Shown one piece after another: positions 49,370 to 57,894 of a DNA stretch of 64,000 nt. The first letter of the stretch is position 1. Every line of letters starts with the position of its first letter. The position numbers and the translations under genes were made by a program. Source of the stretch: CSP1-4 sp963777975 (GTDB taxonomy: Bacteria > Chloroflexota > Limnocylindria > Limnocylindrales > CSP1-4); contig CAVZSO010000003.1 in the NCBI GenBank assembly GCA_963777975.1, forward strand, positions 62,001 through 126,000. Reading direction: 5' to 3'. Under the pieces are notes generated by a model. It saw only the letters and a program-made list of their open reading frames with translations, made no database searches and was not told the origin of the DNA.

Positions 49370-49999
49370 TCATGGGCGGCGGATCCGGATGTCGTCCACG
49401 GCTGCCTCGAGCAGGTTGCCGCCAGCGCCGTCGACAGCCTCGAAGCGCAGGTGGATGGTCTGGCCGGCGTAGGCGGCGATGTCGATCGAGGCGCTCGCCC
49501 AGGCGGCATCGTCATCGTTGGCGGCGCCGTGCTCGGTGAAGACGACGTGATCGCCGTCGTCGGCCATGACCACCGCCCGCAGGGCGTCGGCGCTGCTCGA
49601 ACCGTTGGAGTGGGCGAGGTAGTAGCGGAAGGTCAGCCGGCCGATCGTGGCCGGCAGCGCGATGGCCGGTGAGGTGACCGAGGTCAGGCCGCCGTCGACG
49701 TCGTTGGCACCGGCGCGCGAGCCGGCTTTCAGGCCGGTGACCAGGGCCCGTGAGGCGCTCACCGTCGTGCCCAGCTGCTTGGGCCCGCGGAGGCTCGTCG
49801 GCTGGGGGTTACCACGCTGCCAGGTGCCGTCGGTCGCGGTGTCGGTGCCCTGCGCATCGGCCCGCCAGCCATGGTTGAGCTCGAGGTCATCGTAGAAGGC
49901 GCCGCAGTCGGCGGCCGCCAGGCCCGCCGCCCGCCAGGGGCAGTCGGCCTGCTCGATGAGGTAGAGGATGGCCGAGCGGTTGCGGGCGGTCTCGCGGGC
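49370..49999 (-). repeat. 630-base direct repeat, copy A (in M14 gene 1)
   Basis: This segment is identical base for base, as far as can be read by eye, to 50950-51579, with a constant offset of 1580 bases. It covers the 3' third of the carboxypeptidase gene and the stop codon, and ends abruptly at the codon for the ARETARN region. Upstream the two genes diverge clearly, though another identical tract of about 65 bases occurs near 50118-50185. The pattern points to gene conversion or very recent tandem duplication with later divergence, or an assembly artefact. Confidence 0.9.
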
Positions 50000-50953
50000 G
50001 ATCTCGGAATCGTCGGGATACCAGCCATGGGTCATCTCGAACGTGTAGGTGAAGACGCGCTGCGTGCCGTACATCCAGTCCCCGAAGCGGCCGCTGGTGA
50101 TGTACAGGTCGCTGCCCTGCTCCGGGGTGTAGCCGTTGAGCGAGGCCATCTTCTTGCCCATGGCCACGAACGCCGCGTGGTCGTTGCGGGACATGTCGCC
50201 GGGCACGTTGGTCAGGGTGTAGCCGTATGGCCACATCACCAGCCGACCGGAGGTATGGAACGAGATGTGCGTCCGGATCTGTTGCCAGCCGTCCACGACG
50301 CGACTCAGGACGAAGTCGCGCACGGCGCGTGTCTCGGGCGCCGAGAAGGGCCTGGCGCCGCGGTACATGAGGTTGGCGGGGTTCTTCGAGGAGCCACCAC
50401 AGCAGCCCCAGTGGTAGTCGTAGTTGCGGTTGAGATCCGTGCCGATAGCCGTCACGCCGGCATTCGGCTGGCGGTTCTTGCGCCACAGGTGGTATCTGCC
50501 GTCCTTGATGTCGAACTCGGCACCGTCCGGGTTGACCGAGAAGATGATCCACACCTCGCGCGTATCGACGATGTTCGTGATGCGGCTGTCGCTGCCGTAG
50601 CCGTCGGCCAGCCAGTGCAGGATCTTGAGCGTCATCTCCAGCGACATGTGCTCCCGCGCGTGGTGCAGGCCGTCGAACAGGACCTCGGGCTCGGCCTCGT
50701 CCGTGGCCACGTTGTCGGAGACCTTGGCGGCCCAGATGGCGCGACCCTTGTACGAGGTGCCGATGCTGAAGAGGCTGACGATGTCGGGGTGCGCCGCGGC
50801 GACCGCCTGGATGTCCGTGACCATCTCGGCGTAGGTGTGGAAGCCCTCCCAGCCGACCGGGAACTCGCTGGCGGCCGACGCCACGGGGATGACGCCACCG
50901 AGCGCCACGAGGGTCGCCAGAACGGCACCGATCGCCGAAGCAGGGCGCCTCAT
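49370..50953 (-). CDS. Secreted M14 zinc carboxypeptidase with C-terminal beta-sandwich domain, copy 1
   Basis: The 527-residue enzyme begins with a signal peptide (AVLATLVALGGVIPVASA) and a M14 domain with zinc ligands in GLHHAREHMSLE and ISFHTSGRL, substrate arginine in TDLNRNYDYH and the catalytic glutamate in TYTFEMTHG. A C-terminal jelly-roll-type domain of about 150 residues (AALPATIGRLTFRYYLAHSN region to DDIRIRR) probably binds substrate or the surface. It should remove C-terminal residues outside the cell. The last 209 residues are encoded by a segment identical to copy 2. It overlaps the copy 2 stop by 4 bases at its own start. Confidence 0.93.
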   Translation of the reverse strand: MRRPASAIGAVLATLVALGGVIPVASAASEFPVGWEGFHTYAEMVTDIQAVAAAHPDIVSLFSIGTSYKGRAIWAAKVSDNVATDEAEPEVLFDGLHHAREHMSLEMTLKILHWLADGYGSDSRITNIVDTREVWIIFSVNPDGAEFDIKDGRYHLWRKNRQPNAGVTAIGTDLNRNYDYHWGCCGGSSKNPANLMYRGARPFSAPETRAVRDFVLSRVVDGWQQIRTHISFHTSGRLVMWPYGYTLTNVPGDMSRNDHAAFVAMGKKMASLNGYTPEQGSDLYITSGRFGDWMYGTQRVFTYTFEMTHGWYPDDSEIARETARNRSAILYLIEQADCPWRAAGLAAADCGAFYDDLELNHGWRADAQGTDTATDGTWQRGNPQPTSLRGPKQLGTTVSASRALVTGLKAGSRAGANDVDGGLTSVTSPAIALPATIGRLTFRYYLAHSNGSSSADALRAVVMADDGDHVVFTEHGAANDDDAAWASASIDIAAYAGQTIHLRFEAVDGAGGNLLEAAVDDIRIRRP

Positions 50954-51579
50954 GGGCGGCGGATCCGGATGTCGTCCACGGCTGCCTCGAGCAGGTTGCC
51001 GCCAGCGCCGTCGACAGCCTCGAAGCGCAGGTGGATGGTCTGGCCGGCGTAGGCGGCGATGTCGATCGAGGCGCTCGCCCAGGCGGCATCGTCATCGTTG
51101 GCGGCGCCGTGCTCGGTGAAGACGACGTGATCGCCGTCGTCGGCCATGACCACCGCCCGCAGGGCGTCGGCGCTGCTCGAACCGTTGGAGTGGGCGAGGT
51201 AGTAGCGGAAGGTCAGCCGGCCGATCGTGGCCGGCAGCGCGATGGCCGGTGAGGTGACCGAGGTCAGGCCGCCGTCGACGTCGTTGGCACCGGCGCGCGA
51301 GCCGGCTTTCAGGCCGGTGACCAGGGCCCGTGAGGCGCTCACCGTCGTGCCCAGCTGCTTGGGCCCGCGGAGGCTCGTCGGCTGGGGGTTACCACGCTGC
51401 CAGGTGCCGTCGGTCGCGGTGTCGGTGCCCTGCGCATCGGCCCGCCAGCCATGGTTGAGCTCGAGGTCATCGTAGAAGGCGCCGCAGTCGGCGGCCGCCA
51501 GGCCCGCCGCCCGCCAGGGGCAGTCGGCCTGCTCGATGAGGTAGAGGATGGCCGAGCGGTTGCGGGCGGTCTCGCGGGC
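50950..51579 (-). repeat. 630-base direct repeat, copy B (in M14 gene 2)
   Basis: Second copy of the identical segment, spanning the stop codon, C-terminal jelly-roll domain and end of the catalytic domain of carboxypeptidase 2. Because the repeat ends exactly at both stop codons, the block may be under selection as a domain or maintained by conversion. Identity includes third codon positions, so it cannot be explained by protein-level constraint alone. Confidence 0.9.
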
Positions 51580-52563
51580 CAGGATCTCATCCGGCGGGTA
51601 GAAGTCGGCGATCGTGTGGTGCTCTGACGGGTAGAGCTCGAAGGTGTAGCTGAAGATGCGATGTCGGCCATAGAGCCAGTCGATCTGGTCGCCATCGGTG
51701 ATGTAGAGGTCCGACGACTGCTCCGGGGTGTAGCCGTTGAGCGAGGCCATCTTCTTGCCCATGGCCACGAACGCCGCGTGGTCGTTGGTCGACATGTCCG
51801 AGGGCACGTTCTTGCGCGTGTGTCCGTAGGGCCAGAGGATGAGCTTGCCGTTGGAGTGGAAGGTGATGTGGGTCCGGATCTGCTGCCAGCCGCCGATCAC
51901 CCGGCTGTTCACGAAGTCGCGCAACGCGCGCGTCTCCGGCGCCGAGAAGGGCTTCCAACCGCGATACGTGAGGCTGCCCGGATTGCCCGACGAGCCGCCG
52001 CAGCAGCCCCAGCGATAGTCGTAGTTGCGGTTGAGGTCGGTACCGACCTTCGACGAGCCGGGCGTCGGCTGGCGATTCTTGCGCCAGGCCCGATAGGGAT
52101 CCCCGCCGAGGTCGAACTGGGACCCGTCTGGATTGAGGTTGAAGATGATATAGGTCTCGCGCGTGTCCACGGCCCTGGTCACGGCTGCGTCCGACCCATA
52201 GCCAGCCGTGAGGTAGTGGAGGGCGTCGAGGGTCTGCTCGATGGTGATGTGCTCGCGGGCGTGATGGCCGCCGTCGAGGAGGACCTCCGGCTCGGCCTCG
52301 TCCGTGGCCACGTTGTCGCTGATCTTGGCGGCCCAGATGTCGCGACCCTGATAGGTCTTGCCGATGCTGAAGAGCCGCACGATGTCCGGGTGCGCGGCCG
52401 CCACCGCCTGGATGTCAGCGACCATCTCGGGGTAGTTGTGATAGCCACTGTCCGCGGCCGGGAAATCGTTCGCGGCTGCGACCGGGCCCGCCGTGACGCC
52501 GCCCGTGACGATCGTCGCGGCCAGCGCCAGCGCCCCGCCGAGGCTCCGCCGATGTGGCCTCAC
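50950..52563 (-). CDS. Secreted M14 zinc carboxypeptidase with C-terminal beta-sandwich domain, copy 2
   Basis: The 537-residue paralogue of copy 1 starts at a GTG that overlaps the subtilisin stop (GTGA). A signal peptide (LALAATIVTGGVTAGPVAAA) precedes the M14 domain with GGHHAREHITIEQ, TDLNRNYDYRWG, ITFHSNGKL and SYTFELYPSE. The catalytic domain differs at many positions from copy 1, including an insertion around HHTIADFYPP, whereas the C-terminal part is identical. Different specificity for the two proteases is possible. The start at 52563 was set by the overlap and by the signal peptide. Confidence 0.93.
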   Translation of the reverse strand: MRPHRRSLGGALALAATIVTGGVTAGPVAAANDFPAADSGYHNYPEMVADIQAVAAAHPDIVRLFSIGKTYQGRDIWAAKISDNVATDEAEPEVLLDGGHHAREHITIEQTLDALHYLTAGYGSDAAVTRAVDTRETYIIFNLNPDGSQFDLGGDPYRAWRKNRQPTPGSSKVGTDLNRNYDYRWGCCGGSSGNPGSLTYRGWKPFSAPETRALRDFVNSRVIGGWQQIRTHITFHSNGKLILWPYGHTRKNVPSDMSTNDHAAFVAMGKKMASLNGYTPEQSSDLYITDGDQIDWLYGRHRIFSYTFELYPSEHHTIADFYPPDEILARETARNRSAILYLIEQADCPWRAAGLAAADCGAFYDDLELNHGWRADAQGTDTATDGTWQRGNPQPTSLRGPKQLGTTVSASRALVTGLKAGSRAGANDVDGGLTSVTSPAIALPATIGRLTFRYYLAHSNGSSSADALRAVVMADDGDHVVFTEHGAANDDDAAWASASIDIAAYAGQTIHLRFEAVDGAGGNLLEAAVDDIRIRRP

Positions 52564-54987
52564 GGCGACACGATGAAGGCGTCGATCTCCGCTCGGGGAT
52601 GACCGTCGGTGGCCTTGTTGACGAGCTTCAGGGTATGGCGTGCCGCCCGAGGCGAAGGTGCGCGTGAAGAGGACCTGTCGGCTGCGGAAGGCGCTGGCCC
52701 ACTGGTTGACGGTGCCGACATAGCTGCCGTCGACGTAGACCTTGACCTTGCCGCGGCCATGCCCACGCGGCCCGACCCAGGCCACGGAACGGCCATTGAA
52801 GGTGAGGGTCGCCGAGGCTCCGGCGACCTTGGTCCGCCGCGTGGTGCCGCCGATCGACCACTGGGTCGAGTGGCTCGACCAGGTCCGCACGTAGCGCACC
52901 GCGCCGTCCGACTGGCTCAGGACCCGGGGCACCATCGACGTCGAGGTCACCCCGGCACCGATCAGACCACGTCCATCGATGGCACGGACGCGGAACGCGT
53001 AGCTGTGGCCGGTGCTGCCAGTCGCTTGATACGCGAACGTCAGCCCGCCGAGCGTCGCTACCTTGTTCCAGCTGCCGCCATCGACCGCGCGCTCGACCTC
53101 ATAGGCCGAGATCACGCCCGACGGCTCGGTCGCCTTGGGCCACGAGATGCGGATGGGGGCCGACGATCCCGTCGGTCGAGGCGACGAGCCGAAGCCGATG
53201 GCGACCGCGCCCATGACGGGCGCCTTGTCGGTGAAGCTGACCGCGACGTCATCGGAGCGGCTGCGGCCCTGGATGGTGCCGGTCACGGTCAAGTGGACGG
53301 TGCCGGTCGGTATCGTCGAGGGCAGGTTCACGCGCATCGTCGCGGACGACGCGTCGAAGCCGCCCGCCGTGCTGGGGGTGATCGTCGCCGTCGCGCCCGT
53401 GGGCAGGCCGGCGACCGAGAAGACGACCGGCTCGAAGGCGTCGGGTGTGCGCGAGATGCTGATCGGGATGGGGCCTCCGGACTCGTCGAGGGCCAGGGTC
53501 CCGCCGGGCAGGTTGACGTCGAAGTCACCCAGCCCGCCGATGCGATGCACGTCGAGGAGCGGCTCGTGGGTCTTGTCCGGATCGGTGCCCGTCTTCCAGC
53601 CCTGGTTGCCCAGTCCACGCAGGACGGCGCGCACGTCGGCCGGCGTGGCGTTCGGGTGCCTCGAGCGATAGAGCGCGATGGCGCCGGTGACCGTCGGCGT
53701 GGCCATCGAGGTCCCGGACATCGTGCCGTAGCCACCCGGCACCGTCGATCGGATGCACTTGCCGGGCGCGATGATGTCGACGTCGGCGCCATAGTCCGAG
53801 AAGTCGGCGAACGTATCGTCCTTGTCGTATCCGTTCCACGACCAGCACGCCGGGCCCCCTTGTCCACCGGGCAGCCCGTCGGTATCGGCCAGCGCGCTGA
53901 CGGTGATGACCTCGTTGTAGGCCGCCGGCTCGAACTGGCTGGCGAACGTCGACTCATTCATGGCCGCGACGGCGATGGGGATGCCGCCGGCGACGACACG
54001 ACAGACCGCCTGGTGCATCGGGGACAGGACGGTATTGCCACAGTCGTGGTCGTCGCCGCCGGACTTGCCGACGCTCATGTTGACCGCCTCGAAGAGTGGC
54101 CGTGACGAGTCGGACGGGTCGCGCTGGGCGAGGATCCAGTCGAGCCCGCAGACATACCACGAGATGTAGCCGAAGCCGCTGTCGTTGAGGATCTTGACCG
54201 CCCACAGGCGCACGCCGGGCGCCACGCCGACGACCCCGATGTCGTTGTCGAGCGCACCGACGATGCCGGCCACGTGCGTGCCGTGCGACTGCCTGTCCCG
54301 CCAGGCGGTCGGGTCGCTCGTCGAGCAGTTCATGCCGCCGACGACGTTGAGGTCCGGATGCAGCGCGATGCCGGTGTCGACGATGGCCACGTCGGCATCG
54401 ACGCGCTCGTCGTTGCCATCGATGCCGGCGATGTCGGATCCCGTGGCGAAGACACGGCTGACGCCGGTCGGGATGGACTGCGCGGCGAGCTCGATACGCT
54501 CGTCGGGGACGATGGCGTCGACCGCCGGGTCCGCCGCGACCTTCTTGCGCTGCCCCTTGTTGAGCGTGGCGCTGAAGCCCTTCAGAGCGTGCCGGAAGGC
54601 ATGCTCGGCCTTGAACGCTGCCTTGCCCTCCAGGCGCTTGAGGGCCTTGGTGACGTTGGCGTCGCCGGCCAGCAAGATGATGTAGCGATCGCCCGCGGCA
54701 GGTGCTGCCGGCGGGGCCGAGGCGGACTCCACCCCGGGGTCGCCGTCAGCGGTCGGGTCGAAGGGCTCCGCCGCTGGCTCGCCGTCAGCGGTCGGGTCGA
54801 ACGGTCCGCCGCTGGCTCGCCGGATGGCGACCGTCGGGTGCACCGGGTCGACGACCGGCGATGCAGCTGGTGGCACCTCGACGACGGGCGGCGGGTCCGC
54901 GGCCACGGTCGGCGCGGGGACGACGGTGGCGCTCAGCAGCAAGAGGGCGAGGATGACGGCGACGCGGCTGCGCCTGGGACGGTGCAT
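52560..54987 (-). CDS. Secreted S8 subtilisin-like serine protease with FnIII-like domain, one frameshift
   Basis: About 808 residues. A signal peptide (VILALLLLSATVVPAPTVAA) and a proline-rich, repeat-bearing prodomain (two copies of PFDPTADGEP-type sequence) precede the I9 propeptide and catalytic domain. The triad is Asp in IVDTGIALHPD, His in SHGTHVAGIVG and Ser in SGTSMATPTV. A fibronectin-III-like domain (WPKATEPSGVISAYEVERA) and a C-terminal beta domain follow. The frame shifts near 52640, giving the true C-terminus HTLKLVNKATDGHPRAEIDA to the TGA at 52560, which overlaps the carboxypeptidase 2 start. The three genes form a secreted protease operon. Confidence 0.9.
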
Positions 54988-55174
54988 GGACGGTCTCCGT
55001 GCGGTGCTCACCGCGGAGGGTGCCACGCTTCTCGGCCATCGCGCCATGACCGATTTGGCCCAGCCCGGCGGCGGGACCATGCCCGAGGGGCTGAGGGTGC
55101 AGAGCGACGGCGCTCGTTGCGGCGAGGGCCCGAAGCGGTGGTGGCCATGCTTCGGGCTCGCTCAGCGCAGACAG

Positions 55175-55321
55175 TCAGCGCTTCTTGCCCCGGACCTCGA
55201 CGAGGTGGGCCGTCCACGGCGATGTCGTGCTGCCGTCGATGCTGGCGGAGCTGCCGTACCAGCCGCAGACGCACGTGACCGTCTGGTCGCGATGCTTGTA
55301 GACGTCGATGACGTGCTTCAA
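55175..55321 (-). CDS. Small CxC-containing protein, TTG start, uncertain
   Basis: A 48-residue frame begins at TTG with KHVIDVYKHRDQTVTCVCGW and ends HLVEVRGKKR. Two cysteines in VTCVCGWYG and a conserved-looking tryptophan/histidine pattern suggest a small zinc or redox protein. In-frame extension upstream meets a stop before any better start codon, and no strong ribosome site is present. The region is otherwise without a gene between the subtilisin gene and the next plus-strand gene. Coding status rests on the peptide pattern only. Confidence 0.4.
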   Translation of the reverse strand: MKHVIDVYKHRDQTVTCVCGWYGSSASIDGSTTSPWTAHLVEVRGKKR

Positions 55322-55529
55322 GGGAGCGTCGGCGTCGACAGGCTTCGGGGACAGACGGGGATTTCAAGGGCGGGCACCTCGACTGACGTGGCTGGGGCCC
55401 TCCATTCTACCAGCGATGTCATCGGGGCACCGCCAACCCCCGTTCGGCCGACCTATCATCGGCGCCAACGTGAGGCGGATCCGGATGCGACCAGGCATGG
55501 GGCAGCGCTCGGGCATGGGGCGGCGCTGA

Positions 55530-56366
55530 ATGCGGCCGCAGGCCAAGGTCCGGCGTGTCGACCTCGTGCGCATCGACCATCCCGAGTACGTGGAGGAGAT
55601 GAGCCGACAGGCCGCCGCGCATCGACGCCTGGGGCCGCGCGCCGATCCCGGCGACCTGTATCGGGCCAGCGGCATCGTCGAGACCGCGGTCCGCTCCTGG
55701 CTCGGAGAGCGGCTCCCGCTCCTTGACACGCGGGTCATCGACGCCGAGCTGCTGCCGGCCGGCGAGCGGGCCTATGTGCGCCGTTTCCTCGAGCTCGACG
55801 CGGTCATCGGGGCGGGTGGCGTGCCCGAGCGGGTGGTGGAGATGAAGTTCAGCTCCAGCGGTGGCGCCGTCCGACGTGGGCTGGGCCAGCTGGCGCGTGC
55901 CCGCGACCTCCTCCGTCAGCGATGGCCGGGCGTGACCGGCCTGCTGGTCCTGGTGGAGGCCAATCGCACCGGCGTCGAGCTCGACGTCGATCGCCTGCGG
56001 GAGGTCGATGTCGTGCGGCCCGAGTCCCTGGCGCGACGCGACGGCCACGCCCCGATGACCCTGCTCGTCCTGACGGTGACGGACCTCGCTGAACAGCTCG
56101 ACGACGCGGCACGGGCGCTGGTCGAGCGCGGCCACGACGAAGGTGACGCCCTGACCGCTGCACGGGTCGCCCGCGCCGCGCTCGATGTCAAGGACGTCGA
56201 CGACGGCGTGGAGACGGGCCGGCTGCGGCCACATACGGATCCCGGCGACCCACCGAGCGTCACCTTCGATGGTGGCGCGGACGACGACCCCGGCTCGCCG
56301 TTCGCGGCGCTGGCCGGCTGGCGGATCGAGCCGAGGGACGATGACGAGGACGACCAGGGCGATTAG
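55530..56366 (+). CDS. Conserved hypothetical protein with PD-(D/E)XK-like motif
   Basis: The 278-residue product is unlike named families by eye. Residues 85-110 show FLELDAVIGAGGVPERVVEM followed by KFS, matching the D-x(n)-E-x-K core of PD-(D/E)XK nucleases, preceded by a conserved-looking helix with YRASGIVETAVRSWLGE and followed by GQLARARDLLRQRW and LLVLVEANR strands. This fold includes restriction enzymes, Holliday-type and defence nucleases. The C-terminal 50 residues are acidic and disordered (DDDEDDQGD end). It stands alone between divergent and convergent neighbours. Confidence 0.65.
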   Translation: MRPQAKVRRVDLVRIDHPEYVEEMSRQAAAHRRLGPRADPGDLYRASGIVETAVRSWLGERLPLLDTRVIDAELLPAGERAYVRRFLELDAVIGAGGVPERVVEMKFSSSGGAVRRGLGQLARARDLLRQRWPGVTGLLVLVEANRTGVELDVDRLREVDVVRPESLARRDGHAPMTLLVLTVTDLAEQLDDAARALVERGHDEGDALTAARVARAALDVKDVDDGVETGRLRPHTDPGDPPSVTFDGGADDDPGSPFAALAGWRIEPRDDDEDDQGD

Positions 56367-56402
56367 CTACGCGGAGCCACGCACCCGCCGAGGCCCGCCG
56401 GG

Positions 56403-57791
56403 CTACTCGGCCTTCGGCGTCTGCCCCAGCTCGTCGAGCGCGCGCAGCAGCTGCGCGTCGCGGCTCGCGAGGAGCTGCGCGACCGACATCGGGCCCAGGT
56501 CGACCGGTTCGAGGGGCAGGACGTCCGTCTCCAGCGGGACCTCGATGTCGGGCTGGATGCCGGCCGGGAAGATGTGCCGACCCTTGGGCGTCAGCCACTG
56601 TTCGACGCCCAGGCGGAGCGCCGACCCGTCCGAGAGCGAGAACTCGTTGAGCACCGTGCCCGTTCCGTACGTCTGCGTCCCGATGACCTTGGCGCGGCCC
56701 TGATCCTGGAGCGCGCCGGTCACGATCTCGGCCGAGCTGGCCGAGCCGAAGTCGACGAGCACGACCATCGGCAGGTCGGTGCGCGGCACGTCGGTCACCT
56801 TGACCGGGATCTGTTGGCCGTCGGCGTCTTCGCGGATGTAGACGACACCCTCAGGGATGAACGTGCTGGCGACGTCGATCGCCTGGTCGACGAGGCCGCC
56901 CGGGTCGTTGCGAAGGTCGAGCACGATCGAGGTCGCCCCGGCCGTCTTGGCCTCGGCCAGCGCGGTCCGCAGCTCGTCCGCTGTGCCCTCAGAGAACTGG
57001 ATGATGCGGACCATGGCGGCCTTCGTGCCGGGCACCATCGCCCACTCGACCGGCGAGACCTCGATGACGTCGCGCACGATGGGCACGTCGATCGGTGTCG
57101 CCTCACCGGGATGGACGACCGACAGGGTCACCTTCGTCCCGGCCGGTCCCCGGACGAGGCTGACGACGTCCTCGACCGAGAGCTCCTCGGCGGCGGCGCC
57201 GTCGATCGCGATGATGGCATCGCCACTGCGCAGACCGGCCTTGTCTGCCGGCGAGCCGCTGATGACCGAGACGATGATCGGAGCCCCGCCGCGCTCACCG
57301 AGGAAGGCCCCGATGCCGGAGAAGGAGCCCGACAGGTCCTCGCTCGCCTGGTTCACCTCGTCCGGCGTCATGAAGCTCGAATGACCGGCATCGCCGAGCG
57401 ACCGAACGAGGCCGTCGAGCATGCCGTAGGTCAGGTTCGATGTCGGCTCGAGCGCCGATCGGTCGACATAGTTGTCGCGGATGATGTCGATCGCCTCCCA
57501 GAGCAGGCCGATGTCCGCCGGCGCGTCAGGCGGTACCGAGGCCCCGGGGCCGATGGTCGCCCCCGGCGGCGGTGTCGGCCCGATGTCGGCCGGTTCTTCG
57601 ACCGCTGGCGTGCCGAAGAGGCCGGTCCGGTCGGCGGCGATCCCCGCTCCGAAGGCGAGGACGACGATGAGGATGAGACCGAGCACGACCGGCTTGCCAC
57701 CAGCCACCGGCGGCGGCGGACCTGGGACCTGCGTCGGGACGCGGTAGACGTCGGGTCCGGGCGGTGGAGCGTCGGACGGGACTCCGGACAT
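56403..57791 (-). CDS. S41 C-terminal-processing protease-like protein with altered catalytic site
   Basis: The 462-residue protein has a cytoplasmic proline-rich start, a membrane helix (PVVLGLILIVVLAFGAGIAA), a PDZ domain (GSPADKAGLRSGDAIIAIDG) and the S41 core. The nucleophile serine is present in VDFGSASSAEIVTGAL. The following motif, normally GKTxGKGxVQ with the catalytic lysine and glutamine, reads GTQTYGTGTVLNEF, so threonine replaces lysine. It may be an inactive or differently wired protease, probably at the outer face of the membrane. It lies 103 bases after the ECF sigma factor gene on the same strand. Confidence 0.88.
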   Translation of the reverse strand: MSGVPSDAPPPGPDVYRVPTQVPGPPPPVAGGKPVVLGLILIVVLAFGAGIAADRTGLFGTPAVEEPADIGPTPPPGATIGPGASVPPDAPADIGLLWEAIDIIRDNYVDRSALEPTSNLTYGMLDGLVRSLGDAGHSSFMTPDEVNQASEDLSGSFSGIGAFLGERGGAPIIVSVISGSPADKAGLRSGDAIIAIDGAAAEELSVEDVVSLVRGPAGTKVTLSVVHPGEATPIDVPIVRDVIEVSPVEWAMVPGTKAAMVRIIQFSEGTADELRTALAEAKTAGATSIVLDLRNDPGGLVDQAIDVASTFIPEGVVYIREDADGQQIPVKVTDVPRTDLPMVVLVDFGSASSAEIVTGALQDQGRAKVIGTQTYGTGTVLNEFSLSDGSALRLGVEQWLTPKGRHIFPAGIQPDIEVPLETDVLPLEPVDLGPMSVAQLLASRDAQLLRALDELGQTPKAE

Positions 57792-57894
57792 GCTGGTCTC
57801 CAGGCGGATGGGATCGCGGGCGCCATTCTGGGCCGGCGCGTCATTCTGGGCCAGCGAGCCGCATCGCGCCGGCGGTCCACAGCGCACGGCGCCG

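Noticed and set aside
52609..54105. 498-codon plus-strand frame opposite the subtilisin gene
   Set aside because: Shadow frame of an obvious S8 protease on the other strand; very rich in arginine, glycine and aspartate.
50950..55080. One 1376-residue subtilisin-carboxypeptidase fusion on the minus strand
   Set aside because: The frame joins only through a single-base shift near 52640; a second signal peptide and a GTGA stop/start overlap show two separate secreted proteins.
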